This document shows positions 37,904-46,895 of a stretch of 64,000 bases of DNA, in pieces. Within the stretch, counting starts at the first letter, position 1. Each line of letters begins with the position of its first letter. The DNA is from Pelotomaculum sp. PtaU1.Bin035 (GTDB lineage: Bacteria > Bacillota > Desulfotomaculia > Desulfotomaculales > Pelotomaculaceae), in NCBI GenBank assembly GCA_002067965.1, contig MVRN01000074.1:1-64000 (forward strand). The letters are read 5' to 3'. The notes beneath the pieces were generated by a model. It was not told where the DNA came from. It saw nothing but the letters and a program-made list of their open reading frames with translations, and did no database searches. Position numbers and translations under genes: made by a program.

Positions 37904-38983
37904 CTACGTAAGCCCTTCCCTTTCCCTGAAATTCTCAGATAATAAGGCTGCAAGCTTGTAGATCCTTTCCGCAACGGCAGGATCCAGCAGGCCAGTGCCG
38001 CAAGCGGGGGTAAACAGGCAGCGTCTGACCAGGATATCACGGGGAACCCCTCTCTCCAGCAACTCGGACCATTCCCCGTCCAGGATTTTTAACAATGAAT
38101 GAACGTCTTCATCCAGTGCCCGGTCATTCATTGTTGGCACCAGGCCCCAAGCCAGTGCGCCTCCCCGGTTTAAAAACGCTTTTAACAACGACGAGAAGGG
38201 AACCATTGATCTGAAGTAATTATAGGCATCAAAACTTACTACTTCCAATTCAGATTCAAATAGTATGGACCAGTCAATAGCGTCACAGGAGTGCAATCCG
38301 GCCAGGCCGCCTGTTTCGTGAATTGCATTAAAGATAGCCCCCAGGTCCTCCTTAATCATTTCCCGGGTTATGGTGATGTAACCAGACTGGCCAACAACAC
38401 CAAGCGCCGGTTCATCCACAAAGATCATCACCGGCCGCCCGAAACGCCCCAGTTCATCTGCCTGCCAAGCCGCATGCATGGCGAGGGTTTTTACGATCAG
38501 ATCACGGAGTTGTTCGTTATAATAGGCAAAGCGTCCCTGTTCATCTTTAGCCTGTAAGGCAACCGTAAGCGGTCCCACAACCTGTCCTTTTAAAAAAGAA
38601 TAGCTCCCGGTTTCTTTTCCCATCTCATCAAGGAATGTATGAAAACCTGCTGCTGCATCCTGAGGTAAGGCGAATTCATTCAATGCCGAGCGGTCACCCT
38701 CTTCACAAGCCAGGTAGATGGAATAAAACTCGGTCAAATTATCAGCCCAATCAGGCTTTGTCGTATCGAAATAAATTTTATCTCCATCGTCGGTGAGCAA
38801 GCCTGTTTTAACCAGAGGCTTCAAAGATTGGTTAACGAAGTGTTCCCTCCTTCCCCGGAGCGGCAACTGTGGCCAGTGAGGAATATCCGGTAAGTATTTT
38901 TTAATCAGCGACCAAGCGCTGCCGGGGTTGTCACAGGGCATGCTTCCTATCCCAGTAGCTAACCCCCTTGGTTCAAAAATCAT
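37904..38983 (-). CDS. MetE-like/UROD-superfamily methyltransferase-type protein
   Basis: 359 residues resembling the catalytic half of cobalamin-independent methionine synthase. Zinc-type ligands are visible in GLHSCD (His-x-Cys) and FTPACGTG; IFVDEPALG is a further family motif. Full MetE is about 750 residues, so this is a core-type protein whose methyl donor may be a corrinoid protein rather than folate, as proposed for archaeal MetE homologues. ATG 38983 is preferred (AGAGGGG 8 nt before) over TTG 39001. It is coupled to the PHP gene, and the pairing gives no clear pathway. Confidence 0.75.
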   Translation of the reverse strand: MIFEPRGLATGIGSMPCDNPGSAWSLIKKYLPDIPHWPQLPLRGRREHFVNQSLKPLVKTGLLTDDGDKIYFDTTKPDWADNLTEFYSIYLACEEGDRSALNEFALPQDAAAGFHTFLDEMGKETGSYSFLKGQVVGPLTVALQAKDEQGRFAYYNEQLRDLIVKTLAMHAAWQADELGRFGRPVMIFVDEPALGVVGQSGYITITREMIKEDLGAIFNAIHETGGLAGLHSCDAIDWSILFESELEVVSFDAYNYFRSMVPFSSLLKAFLNRGGALAWGLVPTMNDRALDEDVHSLLKILDGEWSELLERGVPRDILVRRCLFTPACGTGLLDPAVAERIYKLAALLSENFREREGLT

Positions 38984-39098
38984 TGTGAATACCCCTCTCA
39001 ACAGCTTATCAGATCCAGCTTAAGGACCCCATGTAAAAAAGTAAATCTTTATTGGCGGTTACCCAATAAACCCACCCTGCACTTGCATGTCTTTTAAT

Positions 39099-39536
39099 TC
39101 AGACACATTGCTTACAAATACCAAAGATTTTTAGCTGGTGGTTGGTTACAGTAAATTCGTGCTGCCGGCTGACCCTGCTTTCAAGATCCTCCAGCAGGTC
39201 CTCATTAACCTCGATAATAGCGCCACATTTAGTACAAATGAGGTGGTGATGATGATGGCACATTCCTTCCTCGCCGCCGAACTCATAGCGTTTACGCCCA
39301 TCCCCGAAATCCATGCTATGGATAATGTTAAACTCCTGAAAAAGCTCCAGGGTACGGTATACCGTGGCAAGCCCCATATCCGGAGCCTTTTGTTTTACCA
39401 GATTATATACGTCCTCGGCACACAAGTGCTCTCCTTTATTTTCCAAAAGCACTTTTAAAATAAGCTCCCGGCGTGATGTGAATTTACACTCTTTTTCCCT
39501 GAACTTTTCCCCTACATCGGAAATAACTTTTTTCAT
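39099..39536 (-). CDS. Fur-family metal-responsive regulator
   Basis: 145 residues. The N-terminal winged helix (about 10-85) has TSRRELILKVLLE and ATVYRTLELF. The dimer/metal domain carries the HHHHH run (His cluster near residue 95) and two CxxC pairs, CTKC and CKQC, which hold structural zinc. The ATG at 39536 (MKKVISDVG) follows GGATGG by 5 nt; other in-frame ATGs lie 3 codons earlier. It could be Fur, PerR or Zur. A good Fur box before feoA, 4.4 kb away, favours Fur, but that is inference. Confidence 0.85.
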   Translation of the reverse strand: MKKVISDVGEKFREKECKFTSRRELILKVLLENKGEHLCAEDVYNLVKQKAPDMGLATVYRTLELFQEFNIIHSMDFGDGRKRYEFGGEEGMCHHHHHLICTKCGAIIEVNEDLLEDLESRVSRQHEFTVTNHQLKIFGICKQCV

Positions 39537-39626
39537 AAAAACCATCCATTCCGCCGATATATTTCTTGTAGTATAAGTAATGCGCACGAATCTGTCAAAT
39601 ATTACACCGGCCGTTGACCGAAAAGG

Positions 39627-40055
39627 CTAAGAAGAGATCGCGCCGCACCAGTTTAGAGCCAAAGAGGCTGTCCTGGTCAGTTTATAGTTGCCGGTCGCCG
39701 ACAGCGGCATCCACCGGGTTTCCTCATGCTCGTCGCAATTGTGAATATCGCCGGATAAATATTCTGAACGAAAGACTAGTATTACATAATGAAACATTAC
39801 CTGGTTTTTCTCATCGTGGAAAATACTATCCACATTACCAAGCAACTCGCATACTTTTATTTTGATGCCGCATTCTTCAAAAGCTTCGCGGGCAGCAGTA
39901 TCTCTAGCGGTTTCCCCCAGTTCTATCACGCCACCCGGAAAACTCCACATACCACTACTGGGTTCTAGCCTTCTCCTAACCAACAGGACTTTTCCGCTCC
40001 ATAAAACCATGGGGCTGGCGGCTACAATTGGACGTGTTGGATAGATCCTTTTCAT
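39627..40055 (-). CDS. Nudix hydrolase
   Basis: 142 residues with a complete Nudix box, GX5EX7REXXEEXG (GGVIELGETARDTAAREAFEECG, residues about 42-64, split here by its consensus). It cleaves a nucleoside diphosphate linked to another group; NADH, ADP-ribose or 8-oxo-dGTP are possible substrates, and the sequence does not decide. ATG 40055 has GAGGTG seven bases upstream. It is a monocistronic gene between the Fur and carboxypeptidase genes. Confidence 0.85.
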   Translation of the reverse strand: MKRIYPTRPIVAASPMVLWSGKVLLVRRRLEPSSGMWSFPGGVIELGETARDTAAREAFEECGIKIKVCELLGNVDSIFHDEKNQVMFHYVILVFRSEYLSGDIHNCDEHEETRWMPLSATGNYKLTRTASLALNWCGAISS

Positions 40056-40160
40056 ACCAAGACACCTCAGAAAAAAAATAAATATTACTCTATTTACCTC
40101 AAGTTTCACAATAACAGTATTTGGAAAGCATATTAAGCAACTCAAAAAGGGTTCTTAATA

Positions 40161-41384
40161 CTATATTTTGAAGTAATTTTTTCGTTTGGAGAACCTAAGC
40201 CATTGATTACGCCGGCGATTTTTATGGTAGCGAAATATCGCCCGCACCGTAAACAGCGCCAGCGCCACAAAAAGATATAGCCATAGGCGGGCCGGCATCT
40301 TCCTCTGCACAGCCTGCTTACTTACCAGGTCTACTCGCCCGATCTCCCTATCATTGGCAAAAAAAGCTACTTCCCCCAGTTTTTCCCCCGCCTCGACAGG
40401 CGCTATAATTTTCTCTTTTAGCCTTACTTCTTGTCTGATTTCGTACTGTTTATTCCTTGGAAAGTCGTAGGTAAGTGAACAACTGGTCAGAACCGGCGTC
40501 GAATCAGATACTCCGAATCTTACCGGCACATCAGTGATGCGTTTTCCAGCTTCGGTAACGGACACAGAATTAAACTCAACAAAGCCGTAATCCAAAAGCA
40601 CTTTGGCATCGCTCCAAATATTGGTTCCCTCACTGCCCAGTACCACTGCGATTAATTCCCTGCCCTGCCTGGCAGCGGAAGCTACCAAACATTGCCCGGC
40701 CAATTCCGTGTAGCCTGTCTTGATACCGTTAGCACCCTCATATTGCCAAAGTAGTTTATTGTGATTTAAGAGATAGGTTTGCGCATTTGGGTCTTCGCGG
40801 CAGATGTCTTTGGTTTCAGTTGCGACAATTTTGCGAAATTCCGGGTTTTGCATGGCATAACGGGCAATGACAGCCATATCATAAGCAGTGCTGTAATGAT
40901 TGGGATCCGGCAACCCGTTGGGATTATTGAAGTGAGTGTTCACAGCTCCAAGTTCAGCGGCCTTTTTGTTCATTAAGTCGACAAAGCCATCTACAGATCC
41001 TCCGATATAACTGGCGATGGCAACGGCTGAATCGTTACCCGAATTCAACATCAGCGCATACAGCAGGTCCTCAAGGGATATTTTTTCTCCTTCGTCTAGC
41101 CCGATGGCCGAGCCTTCTATATTGCATGCTTCACCGGAGATGGTCACCATGTCGGCCGGCCTGCCTTTTTCCAAGGCTATAATGGCAGTAAGTATTTTGG
41201 TAGTGCTGGCTGGGTACATCCTTTGGCGCATATTCTTTTCAAAAAGCACCTGACCATTTTTGCTGTCTATTACCGCCGCCGATCCTCCCACAATTTCCGG
41301 CGCGGCTGCTGCTTGTGAAGGACTTGCCGCCAGTAAAACTAAGAATATTGCCCAAATGGCCCATAGGCCTCTTATAGTATGCAT
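40161..41384 (-). CDS. dacF: D-alanyl-D-alanine carboxypeptidase (DacF/PBP5 type)
   Basis: 407 residues. Signal peptide at 1-25 (cleavage near SQAAAAPEI). Peptidase S11 domain with catalytic SxxK in YPASTTKIL, SxN in LNSGNDSAV and KTG in GIKTGYTELAG. A beta-rich C-terminal domain (PBP5-C-like, about 275-360) and a final membrane helix (about 370-390) with a basic tail anchor it. It trims the last D-Ala from the stem peptides and sets crosslinking. dacF is one of several paralogues in spore formers, so the gene symbol is tentative. Confidence 0.88.
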   Translation of the reverse strand: MHTIRGLWAIWAIFLVLLAASPSQAAAAPEIVGGSAAVIDSKNGQVLFEKNMRQRMYPASTTKILTAIIALEKGRPADMVTISGEACNIEGSAIGLDEGEKISLEDLLYALMLNSGNDSAVAIASYIGGSVDGFVDLMNKKAAELGAVNTHFNNPNGLPDPNHYSTAYDMAVIARYAMQNPEFRKIVATETKDICREDPNAQTYLLNHNKLLWQYEGANGIKTGYTELAGQCLVASAARQGRELIAVVLGSEGTNIWSDAKVLLDYGFVEFNSVSVTEAGKRITDVPVRFGVSDSTPVLTSCSLTYDFPRNKQYEIRQEVRLKEKIIAPVEAGEKLGEVAFFANDREIGRVDLVSKQAVQRKMPARLWLYLFVALALFTVRAIFRYHKNRRRNQWLRFSKRKNYFKI

Positions 41385-41617
41385 TTTTTATTCACCTGAG
41401 AGGCAATTTTATTTTAGTTAAGTATTATTCACTCACAAACTTGTTTAACAGGATAATTAATTATATCATACGAGGTACTTCTATCCCAGGGAAAGAATAA
41501 AAAAGAACTCCCAGTATCCCCCTGAAATACCGGTTAATCCGGGATAGTATAGGGATAGGTTCAAAAAGAACTACACCGAATAATGCTGAGGCCCACAAAA
41601 ACCAAACGCATGAAAAC

Positions 41618-43513
41618 CTACAGTAAACGGGCCAAGACCCCACCGGTAAAAAAGGCCATGATGAAAACTGCAGACCAGATGAACAACCCCTCACGCCATC
41701 CACGCTCCTTGATAATAACCATGGTTGACGCAATACATGGCACGGTAAGAGAGAGTGTTACCATTGTTACAAATTTTTGAAATGGAAGCATCGGCAGGCT
41801 CATAATGGCTGCAGCACCGAATTCCTTTCGGATAAAACCCATTATAAAGATATCAGCCACTTCCGAGGGCAGGCGCAGCCAACTCACGGTAACCGGCGCA
41901 AGAAAGTTTCTTAATTCCTGCAATAACCCCGTAACCTCCAGAATGCTTAAAAAAAGAGTGCCTCCTGCAAATAAAGGGAAAGCTTCCTTGATAAATTGAC
42001 TTGTTTTAAGCCAGGCCTTTCTCCAGACGTTTTGCAGCCCGGGCAAACGAAGCGGTGGTAATTCAATCAGCAACGGTGACGAACTGCCTGGCAAGAACCG
42101 CCCCAGCAGCAAGCCGGCGCCCAGCAGGATACTGAACATAATCAGCAAGTAGAGAAACATGTATGTGGCGCTCAGACTGGCCAGCACAGCCATATTAATC
42201 GCCATCTGCGCTGAGCAGGGAACACCCAGCGCCAGAAGGAATATAACAATACGCCTCTCCCGGTCGGAACAAAGGATTCTGGTTGAAATACAGGCCATGG
42301 TAACACACCCGAAGCCCAGGAACAGGGGAATAATCGCCTGACCGTTTAGACCGAGATCAGCTAAAACCCGGTCGGCCAGGGCGGCTATTCTTGGAAGGTA
42401 CCCCGAGTCTTCCAGTATGGAAAGTACTAGGAAAATTCCCAGCACCAAAGGCAGCAACAGGCCGACTAAATAAGTTACGGTCAATGTTAAGACTCCATAC
42501 TTACCGGCAAAAATCGTATACACTACCGATTCAAGCGGGAAAAAAGCTCCCAGCAATGACCGCACCGCCGGTTCATAATAACCTTTCATTATTCCTTCAG
42601 TAAAATCAACCACGTATTGGGCTGTGAAAACTCCGACCAGTCCGTAAATTACCCCCAGGGTCAAGATCAAAAGTGGAAATCCGGTTGCCGGCTGGATCAT
42701 CCAGCGGCCTAATTTGGCAGCATAGTTCTCTCCTATGTAAATCTCTTTCACTACTTGCGATACGATTTGGCTCACCCTCTCCCGCTGGGCACAGTAAAAC
42801 GAATCCCATTCTGTTCCAGGCAGCGCGCCCAAACATCCGTTTACAGAGCTTCCCCCAGGAACATGGAGAGTGTCAACCCCGCCCGCCGGGTTACAACTAC
42901 TGCCTATGCGGCCTCCGTGGCACCCACCTGGAATATTGAACGCGGCGGAACTTTCCGCCGGGGGGGTTATTCTCTTTAATTCTTCAGGGAGAGAAGAGTG
43001 GAACATGCCGGACAGGACAAGATTAAGCGTCCTTTTCAACTGATCTATGCCAATGTTACGGATGGCTATCGTGGGAATAACAGGGACACCCAGAAGCTTT
43101 TCAAGATGCACAATATCTATCTCAAGCCCTTCCTGAACAGATTCATCCATCATATTCAAGGCTACAACCACCGGTACCCCCATATCAATTATTTGCATGG
43201 TAAGAAATAAATCCCGCTCAAGCTGGACAGAGTTCACCACGTTTACCACTATGTCGCCTGCAAGGATGATATCCCTGGTGACCTTTTCTTCTTCACTAAA
43301 GGAATATAAGCCATAAACCCCCGGCGTGTCTATTACAACATCGCTGCCGTAACGGCCACAGGCAATATCGAGAGTAGTCCCTGGGTAATTTGATACGTCA
43401 ACATATAGACCGGTAAGGATATTAAAAAAAACTGATTTACCTACATTCGGATTCCCGGCCAGGACGATCTTTTTACCCTCAACCGGGACCTTTTCTGCTC
43501 CATCGTTTTCCAT
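41618..43513 (-). CDS. feoB: Ferrous iron transporter FeoB
   Basis: 631-residue inner-membrane Fe2+ transporter. The N-terminal G domain has G1 GNPNVGKSVFFN (about 17-28), G2 NYPGTTLD, G3 DTPGVYGL and G4 ALNMMDE. The membrane core has about ten helices with gate motifs (PCSAQMA and IRKEFGAAA). Between G domain and core (about residues 180-225) is a Gly/Cys/His-rich insert with four Cys residues (GGCHGGRIGSSCNPAGG...). It follows feoA after a gap that may hold a small gene. Expression is likely Fur-controlled from the box at 43896. Confidence 0.93.
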   Translation of the reverse strand: MENDGAEKVPVEGKKIVLAGNPNVGKSVFFNILTGLYVDVSNYPGTTLDIACGRYGSDVVIDTPGVYGLYSFSEEEKVTRDIILAGDIVVNVVNSVQLERDLFLTMQIIDMGVPVVVALNMMDESVQEGLEIDIVHLEKLLGVPVIPTIAIRNIGIDQLKRTLNLVLSGMFHSSLPEELKRITPPAESSAAFNIPGGCHGGRIGSSCNPAGGVDTLHVPGGSSVNGCLGALPGTEWDSFYCAQRERVSQIVSQVVKEIYIGENYAAKLGRWMIQPATGFPLLILTLGVIYGLVGVFTAQYVVDFTEGIMKGYYEPAVRSLLGAFFPLESVVYTIFAGKYGVLTLTVTYLVGLLLPLVLGIFLVLSILEDSGYLPRIAALADRVLADLGLNGQAIIPLFLGFGCVTMACISTRILCSDRERRIVIFLLALGVPCSAQMAINMAVLASLSATYMFLYLLIMFSILLGAGLLLGRFLPGSSSPLLIELPPLRLPGLQNVWRKAWLKTSQFIKEAFPLFAGGTLFLSILEVTGLLQELRNFLAPVTVSWLRLPSEVADIFIMGFIRKEFGAAAIMSLPMLPFQKFVTMVTLSLTVPCIASTMVIIKERGWREGLFIWSAVFIMAFFTGGVLARLL

Positions 43514-43525
43514 AACTTCACCGCC

Positions 43526-43651
43526 TCAAATATACACATGCAAAGTCAGCTCTTCCCACCCCTTACCGGTAATTTCAGCCTCTCGCCATTGCCGTCCGTA
43601 AAATCGCCCTAACGACAAGCGCCACTTCAACTGTGCAAACTTTATGTTCAA
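43526..43651 (-). CDS. Possible 41-residue protein between feoA and feoB
   Basis: An open frame from TTG 43651 ends 12 bp before the feoB start. It is basic and Trp/Arg/Tyr-rich (KWRLSLGRFYGRQWREAEI) and occupies almost the whole feoA-feoB gap. There is no good ribosome binding site, so it may rely on coupling to feoA, or it may be chance. A small Feo accessory role (FeoC-like) would fit by position only. Confidence 0.3.
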   Translation of the reverse strand: MNIKFAQLKWRLSLGRFYGRQWREAEITGKGWEELTLHVYI

Positions 43652-43656
43652 TTAAA

Positions 43657-43881
43657 TTATTTCTGGTACGGCTCCACCATGATACTCCTGGATAAGCTAC
43701 GGCCGATGGCTATCTCCTGCTTATTCTTTACTATTACTACCGGACCTGCCGGGACTACCTCCCGGCAGGCAACAACCGAACCTTCAGATATACCAAAACG
43801 GATGGCCCTGGCTCGAATAACTTCATCGGGAATCCCGGTAATCTTAATTATTTGCCCTTTTCTTACCTTATCCAAAGTCAT
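43657..43881 (-). CDS. feoA: FeoA, ferrous iron transport accessory protein
   Basis: 74 residues with an SH3-like beta-barrel fold. It begins MTLDKVRKGQIIKITGI and ends SLSRSIMVEPYQK. FeoA supports FeoB, possibly by binding its G domain. The ATG at 43881 has GGGGGG 6 nt before it. A Fur box and a promoter lie directly upstream. Confidence 0.88.
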   Translation of the reverse strand: MTLDKVRKGQIIKITGIPDEVIRARAIRFGISEGSVVACREVVPAGPVVIVKNKQEIAIGRSLSRSIMVEPYQK

Positions 43882-43895
43882 AGGATTCCCCCCTA

Positions 43896-43914
43896 TATAA
43901 TGATAGTCATTATC
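43896..43914 (-). promoter_or_regulatory. Fur box upstream of feoA
   Basis: On the minus strand GATAATGACTATCATTATA matches the classical 19-bp Fur consensus at 16 of 19 positions. It lies 15-33 bp before the feoA start and overlaps the -10 of the proposed promoter, so iron-loaded Fur would block it. Confidence 0.85.
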
Positions 43915-43927
43915 AAGAATATGACAA
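43900..43927 (-). promoter_or_regulatory. Candidate feoA promoter
   Basis: TTGTCA (43927-43922) and TATCAT (43905-43900) with 16 nt between. It overlaps the Fur box. Confidence 0.55.
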
Positions 43928-44232
43928 AACAACACCTCACAAATACATAATAAATCGAGTTTTAGTAAAAATCAATATAAATTCTCTACGCCACATTAGA
44001 GGAGGAATCAGACTAGCTCTTTTAAAACCTATATTGCGAAAATTTCCCTCAATAGCAGCGAAACGTTTATAATAGTGTCCTTATTAATTACCAAATTAAT
44101 TACCAAAGTAATTTTTCAATGTGTTTTCCGTGCAATTGTTCCTGTTCCTTTTATAGTATATAATAGCAGTAACAAGATATCTCAATCCAATTTCTGACTT
44201 GCCGCTTCCGGCAAAGGAGTGGTCCCAATCCG
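43928..44232. other. Divergent region between feoA and the MFS gene
   Basis: About 300 bp with no gene. Tandem 12-bp units ATTAATTACCAA occur at 44083-44094 and 44095-44106, and AAAGGAG for the MFS gene at 44213-44219. An AATAGTGTCCTTA core near 44071-44083 resembles the repeat upstream of ylmC. Confidence 0.45.
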
Positions 44233-45429
44233 TTGCACGAATTAAAAAATATCCTTACTTCCAAAAAAGAGCTTGGCCTTTTATCGGTGCTTTTTTTAAT
44301 CGAATTCACCAGGGGAGCTTTCTTACTTACTTACCTACCACTTTATGCAGTCAATTATTTAAGCATATCAGTCGCCACGGCAGGCCTGGCAGTATCCGCT
44401 CATTATTTGGTGGAAACGCTATTCAAGGGCGTAGCCGGCTGGCAACTGGACCGCCGGGGGTATTCGATTATGTCCCTCGGACTCATGCTGGGCCTGGTGG
44501 CACTAATACTAATGAAACTTTATCCTTCGCCCTCCGTCCTAACGCTTGGATCTGCCTTTATGGGCCTGGGCGTCTCACCGGTGTGGCTGGCCGTAATCAG
44601 CGGGGTAGCTCCAGTTCAATTAAAAGAACGGGCCGCCCGGATGGGTGTCGTTTTTACGGTTTGGCTGGCCGGCGGCGGTGGTGGCCCGGTAATAATAAAC
44701 TTTTTTATTGCCCGGGATTACAACATGGCTTCATGGTTATTGATCGCCCTATGGTGCTGCGCTCTGGCCGTGACAATGGCACTCCTTCCGGAAATGGCGG
44801 AAAAAGCAGGCGAACGCTCAGGTTTTTCTTTCAAAAAAGAAGTCTCTATAATGGTTCAAAATCAGGCTGTAAAGAAAATACTCCTGCCCGGCATGTTCCT
44901 GCAGACTTTGGCTGGTGGACTTTTGCTACCTTTAATGCCTCTTTACGCACAAAATAAAATCGGGCTAAGTCCCAACCAATACGCTTTCCTTCTCCTGGTT
45001 GGCGGAGCAGCCGCAGGCATCTCATTCCTACCGATGGGACGTCTGGCCGACCGGATCAGTCTTAAAACCATACTGGGCAGTGGTTTTGCCATGAGTTCTA
45101 TTTCCCTGGCAATGTTCTCCACAGCCCATGACGAGCTTAGCGTCTACCTGCTGGCCGCGCTGGTGGGGTTTTCTTACGCGATAGTTCTTCCTGCCTGGAA
45201 CAACCTCCTGTCCAAGGCCATCTCACCCGAAAGACAGGCGACCGGCTGGGGTGTCTTCTCTACTGTTGAGGGGATGGGAGTTGCCTTTGGGCCCGTGGCA
45301 GGGGGCTTGGTAGCTAAATACCTGGGAATTCAGGCTTCTTTCATTTTAAGCACGACATTGCTGGCATTAATGTCCTGCTTTTATTTTCTGTACCCTTTGA
45401 AAAACTTTTTTCCAAAACACCGTTTTTAA
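44233..45429 (+). CDS. MFS transporter
   Basis: 398 residues with about 12 membrane helices. It has the loop-2 sequence KGVAGWQLDRRGY (a G-x-x-D-R-x-G-type motif A) and the repeat copy GRLADRIS in the second half. The substrate is unknown; the family exports drugs, sugars and small metabolites. The start is TTG 44233 behind AAAGGAG (13 nt). It precedes the polysaccharide deacetylase on the same strand by 89 bp, so export of an envelope precursor is a possible theme, but that is a guess. Confidence 0.83.
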   Translation: MHELKNILTSKKELGLLSVLFLIEFTRGAFLLTYLPLYAVNYLSISVATAGLAVSAHYLVETLFKGVAGWQLDRRGYSIMSLGLMLGLVALILMKLYPSPSVLTLGSAFMGLGVSPVWLAVISGVAPVQLKERAARMGVVFTVWLAGGGGGPVIINFFIARDYNMASWLLIALWCCALAVTMALLPEMAEKAGERSGFSFKKEVSIMVQNQAVKKILLPGMFLQTLAGGLLLPLMPLYAQNKIGLSPNQYAFLLLVGGAAAGISFLPMGRLADRISLKTILGSGFAMSSISLAMFSTAHDELSVYLLAALVGFSYAIVLPAWNNLLSKAISPERQATGWGVFSTVEGMGVAFGPVAGGLVAKYLGIQASFILSTTLLALMSCFYFLYPLKNFFPKHRF

Positions 45430-45518
45430 TTAACAAACATTAACCTTAAGGCTTTGTACCTTATCTGACAGTATAGCTGAGCTTTTATAACAACAACCTG
45501 CGCGAACGAGGTTATTAA

Positions 45519-46841
45519 ATGGAAGCTTCCTTTATTAACATTTTATTGATACTATTAATTGTGTACGCGGTCGCGCCTACAGCATTGATCCGCTTTGGCA
45601 GGATAGGCGCCGTATCATGCGCCCGAAAAGGGGGAGACAGGGTAGCCATTACTTTTGACGATGGGCCGGATCCCCGCTACACTCCGCTAATATTGGACAT
45701 ACTTGGCCGCTATAAGGTAAACGCTTGTTTTTTTGTGAACGGCGCAAAGGCCAGAGCCCATCCCGAATTAATTAAAAAGATTACCTTGGCAGGGCATGAA
45801 ATAGGCAACCACGGTTTCAGGCACAAGGCCGCCTGGTTTCTCGGACCCAACGCCACTTCCAAGGAGATCAAAGAAACCAACCGCGCCATTGAAGAGCTCA
45901 CTGGGCAACAAGCCCGCTTTTACCGGCCAGCCTGGGGGCTCTTTAACATGTTTTCGATCTGGTATTACTGGCTCAAGGGTCTGAAAGTGGTGCTTTGGAC
46001 TTATATGAGCTGGGATTGGAGCAAACACGCTACCCCGGAAAGCATAACTCACAATGTATTGCACAGAATACGTGATGGAGCTATCCTAGTCCTTCACGAT
46101 AGTGATTCCACCCCGGGCGCCGCTCCGGGCGGGCCGGCGCGGGTAGTGGCCGCTTTGCCCCAAATTTTAGAGGGGCTAAGACACCGGGGTCTGCGGGTAG
46201 CCCCCCTGCACGAACTTGTTATGGACAAAAGCAATAAACCGACCGTTAAAAAAACAGCGCAACGGCTGTGGAGTTTAATAGAAAAAGTAATCCGGAAGCT
46301 GGCAGGGATTAAAGATCTCGGAGGCGGCAATACATTCATCTGGCGGCTGGCGCTTCGCCGCTACCACGGGACGAAGTGGATTATGCCAGATGGTACTGCG
46401 TTGTGTGCCGGGGATTTTTATATTGAGCTTCACTTGAATAACGAGCGTTTGTTAAACCTGATCAGCGAGAACACCTCAATCGAACGCATGGCCATTATCG
46501 CCATGCGGGAGGTACGCAACGGACTACCCGAACTGGCAAGATTGATTACTAATGATGAACAGTTCAGCAAGGCAAAGGTGTTATTAGGAATCACAATCTT
46601 ACACCGCGGTACTGAACGTATGGGTTTTACAGCTTATGACATAAAACCGTGCTTTTTCCGCACTGTTACCTGCTGGTATGAAAAAATGCTTCTTGCTCTT
46701 TTTCACCCCGGCGGCTTTAAGAACTTAAAATCCTACAGGGACAACCTCTCACCTAGATATGTGGTGATAACCAGGCAGGAAATAATACGCCGTTACCCGC
46801 CCGCTGGCAAAACTTCCACAACCCACGGGCAGGAGGGGTAA
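45519..46841 (+). CDS. Polysaccharide deacetylase with YkoP-like C-terminal domain
   Basis: 440 residues. An N-terminal membrane anchor (about 3-22) is followed by the NodB domain (about 42-230) with catalytic TFDDGPDPR, zinc site HGFRH and the downstream motif LVLHDS. It removes N- or O-acetyl groups from peptidoglycan or other envelope glycans. The C-terminal half (about 250-430) resembles the B. subtilis YkoP-type domain that accompanies some deacetylases; its function is unknown. ATG 45519 has GAGGTT upstream. Its position after the MFS gene suggests one transcript. Confidence 0.83.
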   Translation: MEASFINILLILLIVYAVAPTALIRFGRIGAVSCARKGGDRVAITFDDGPDPRYTPLILDILGRYKVNACFFVNGAKARAHPELIKKITLAGHEIGNHGFRHKAAWFLGPNATSKEIKETNRAIEELTGQQARFYRPAWGLFNMFSIWYYWLKGLKVVLWTYMSWDWSKHATPESITHNVLHRIRDGAILVLHDSDSTPGAAPGGPARVVAALPQILEGLRHRGLRVAPLHELVMDKSNKPTVKKTAQRLWSLIEKVIRKLAGIKDLGGGNTFIWRLALRRYHGTKWIMPDGTALCAGDFYIELHLNNERLLNLISENTSIERMAIIAMREVRNGLPELARLITNDEQFSKAKVLLGITILHRGTERMGFTAYDIKPCFFRTVTCWYEKMLLALFHPGGFKNLKSYRDNLSPRYVVITRQEIIRRYPPAGKTSTTHGQEG

Positions 46842-46895
46842 AAAACACTATCCAGTAATTATAAACCCTGTCCCAATTTACCATAACTTTAGCTC

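Noticed and set aside
44083-44106. Tandem 12-bp repeat as start of a CRISPR or minisatellite
   Set aside because: Only two short units without spacers; no cas genes and no further copies.
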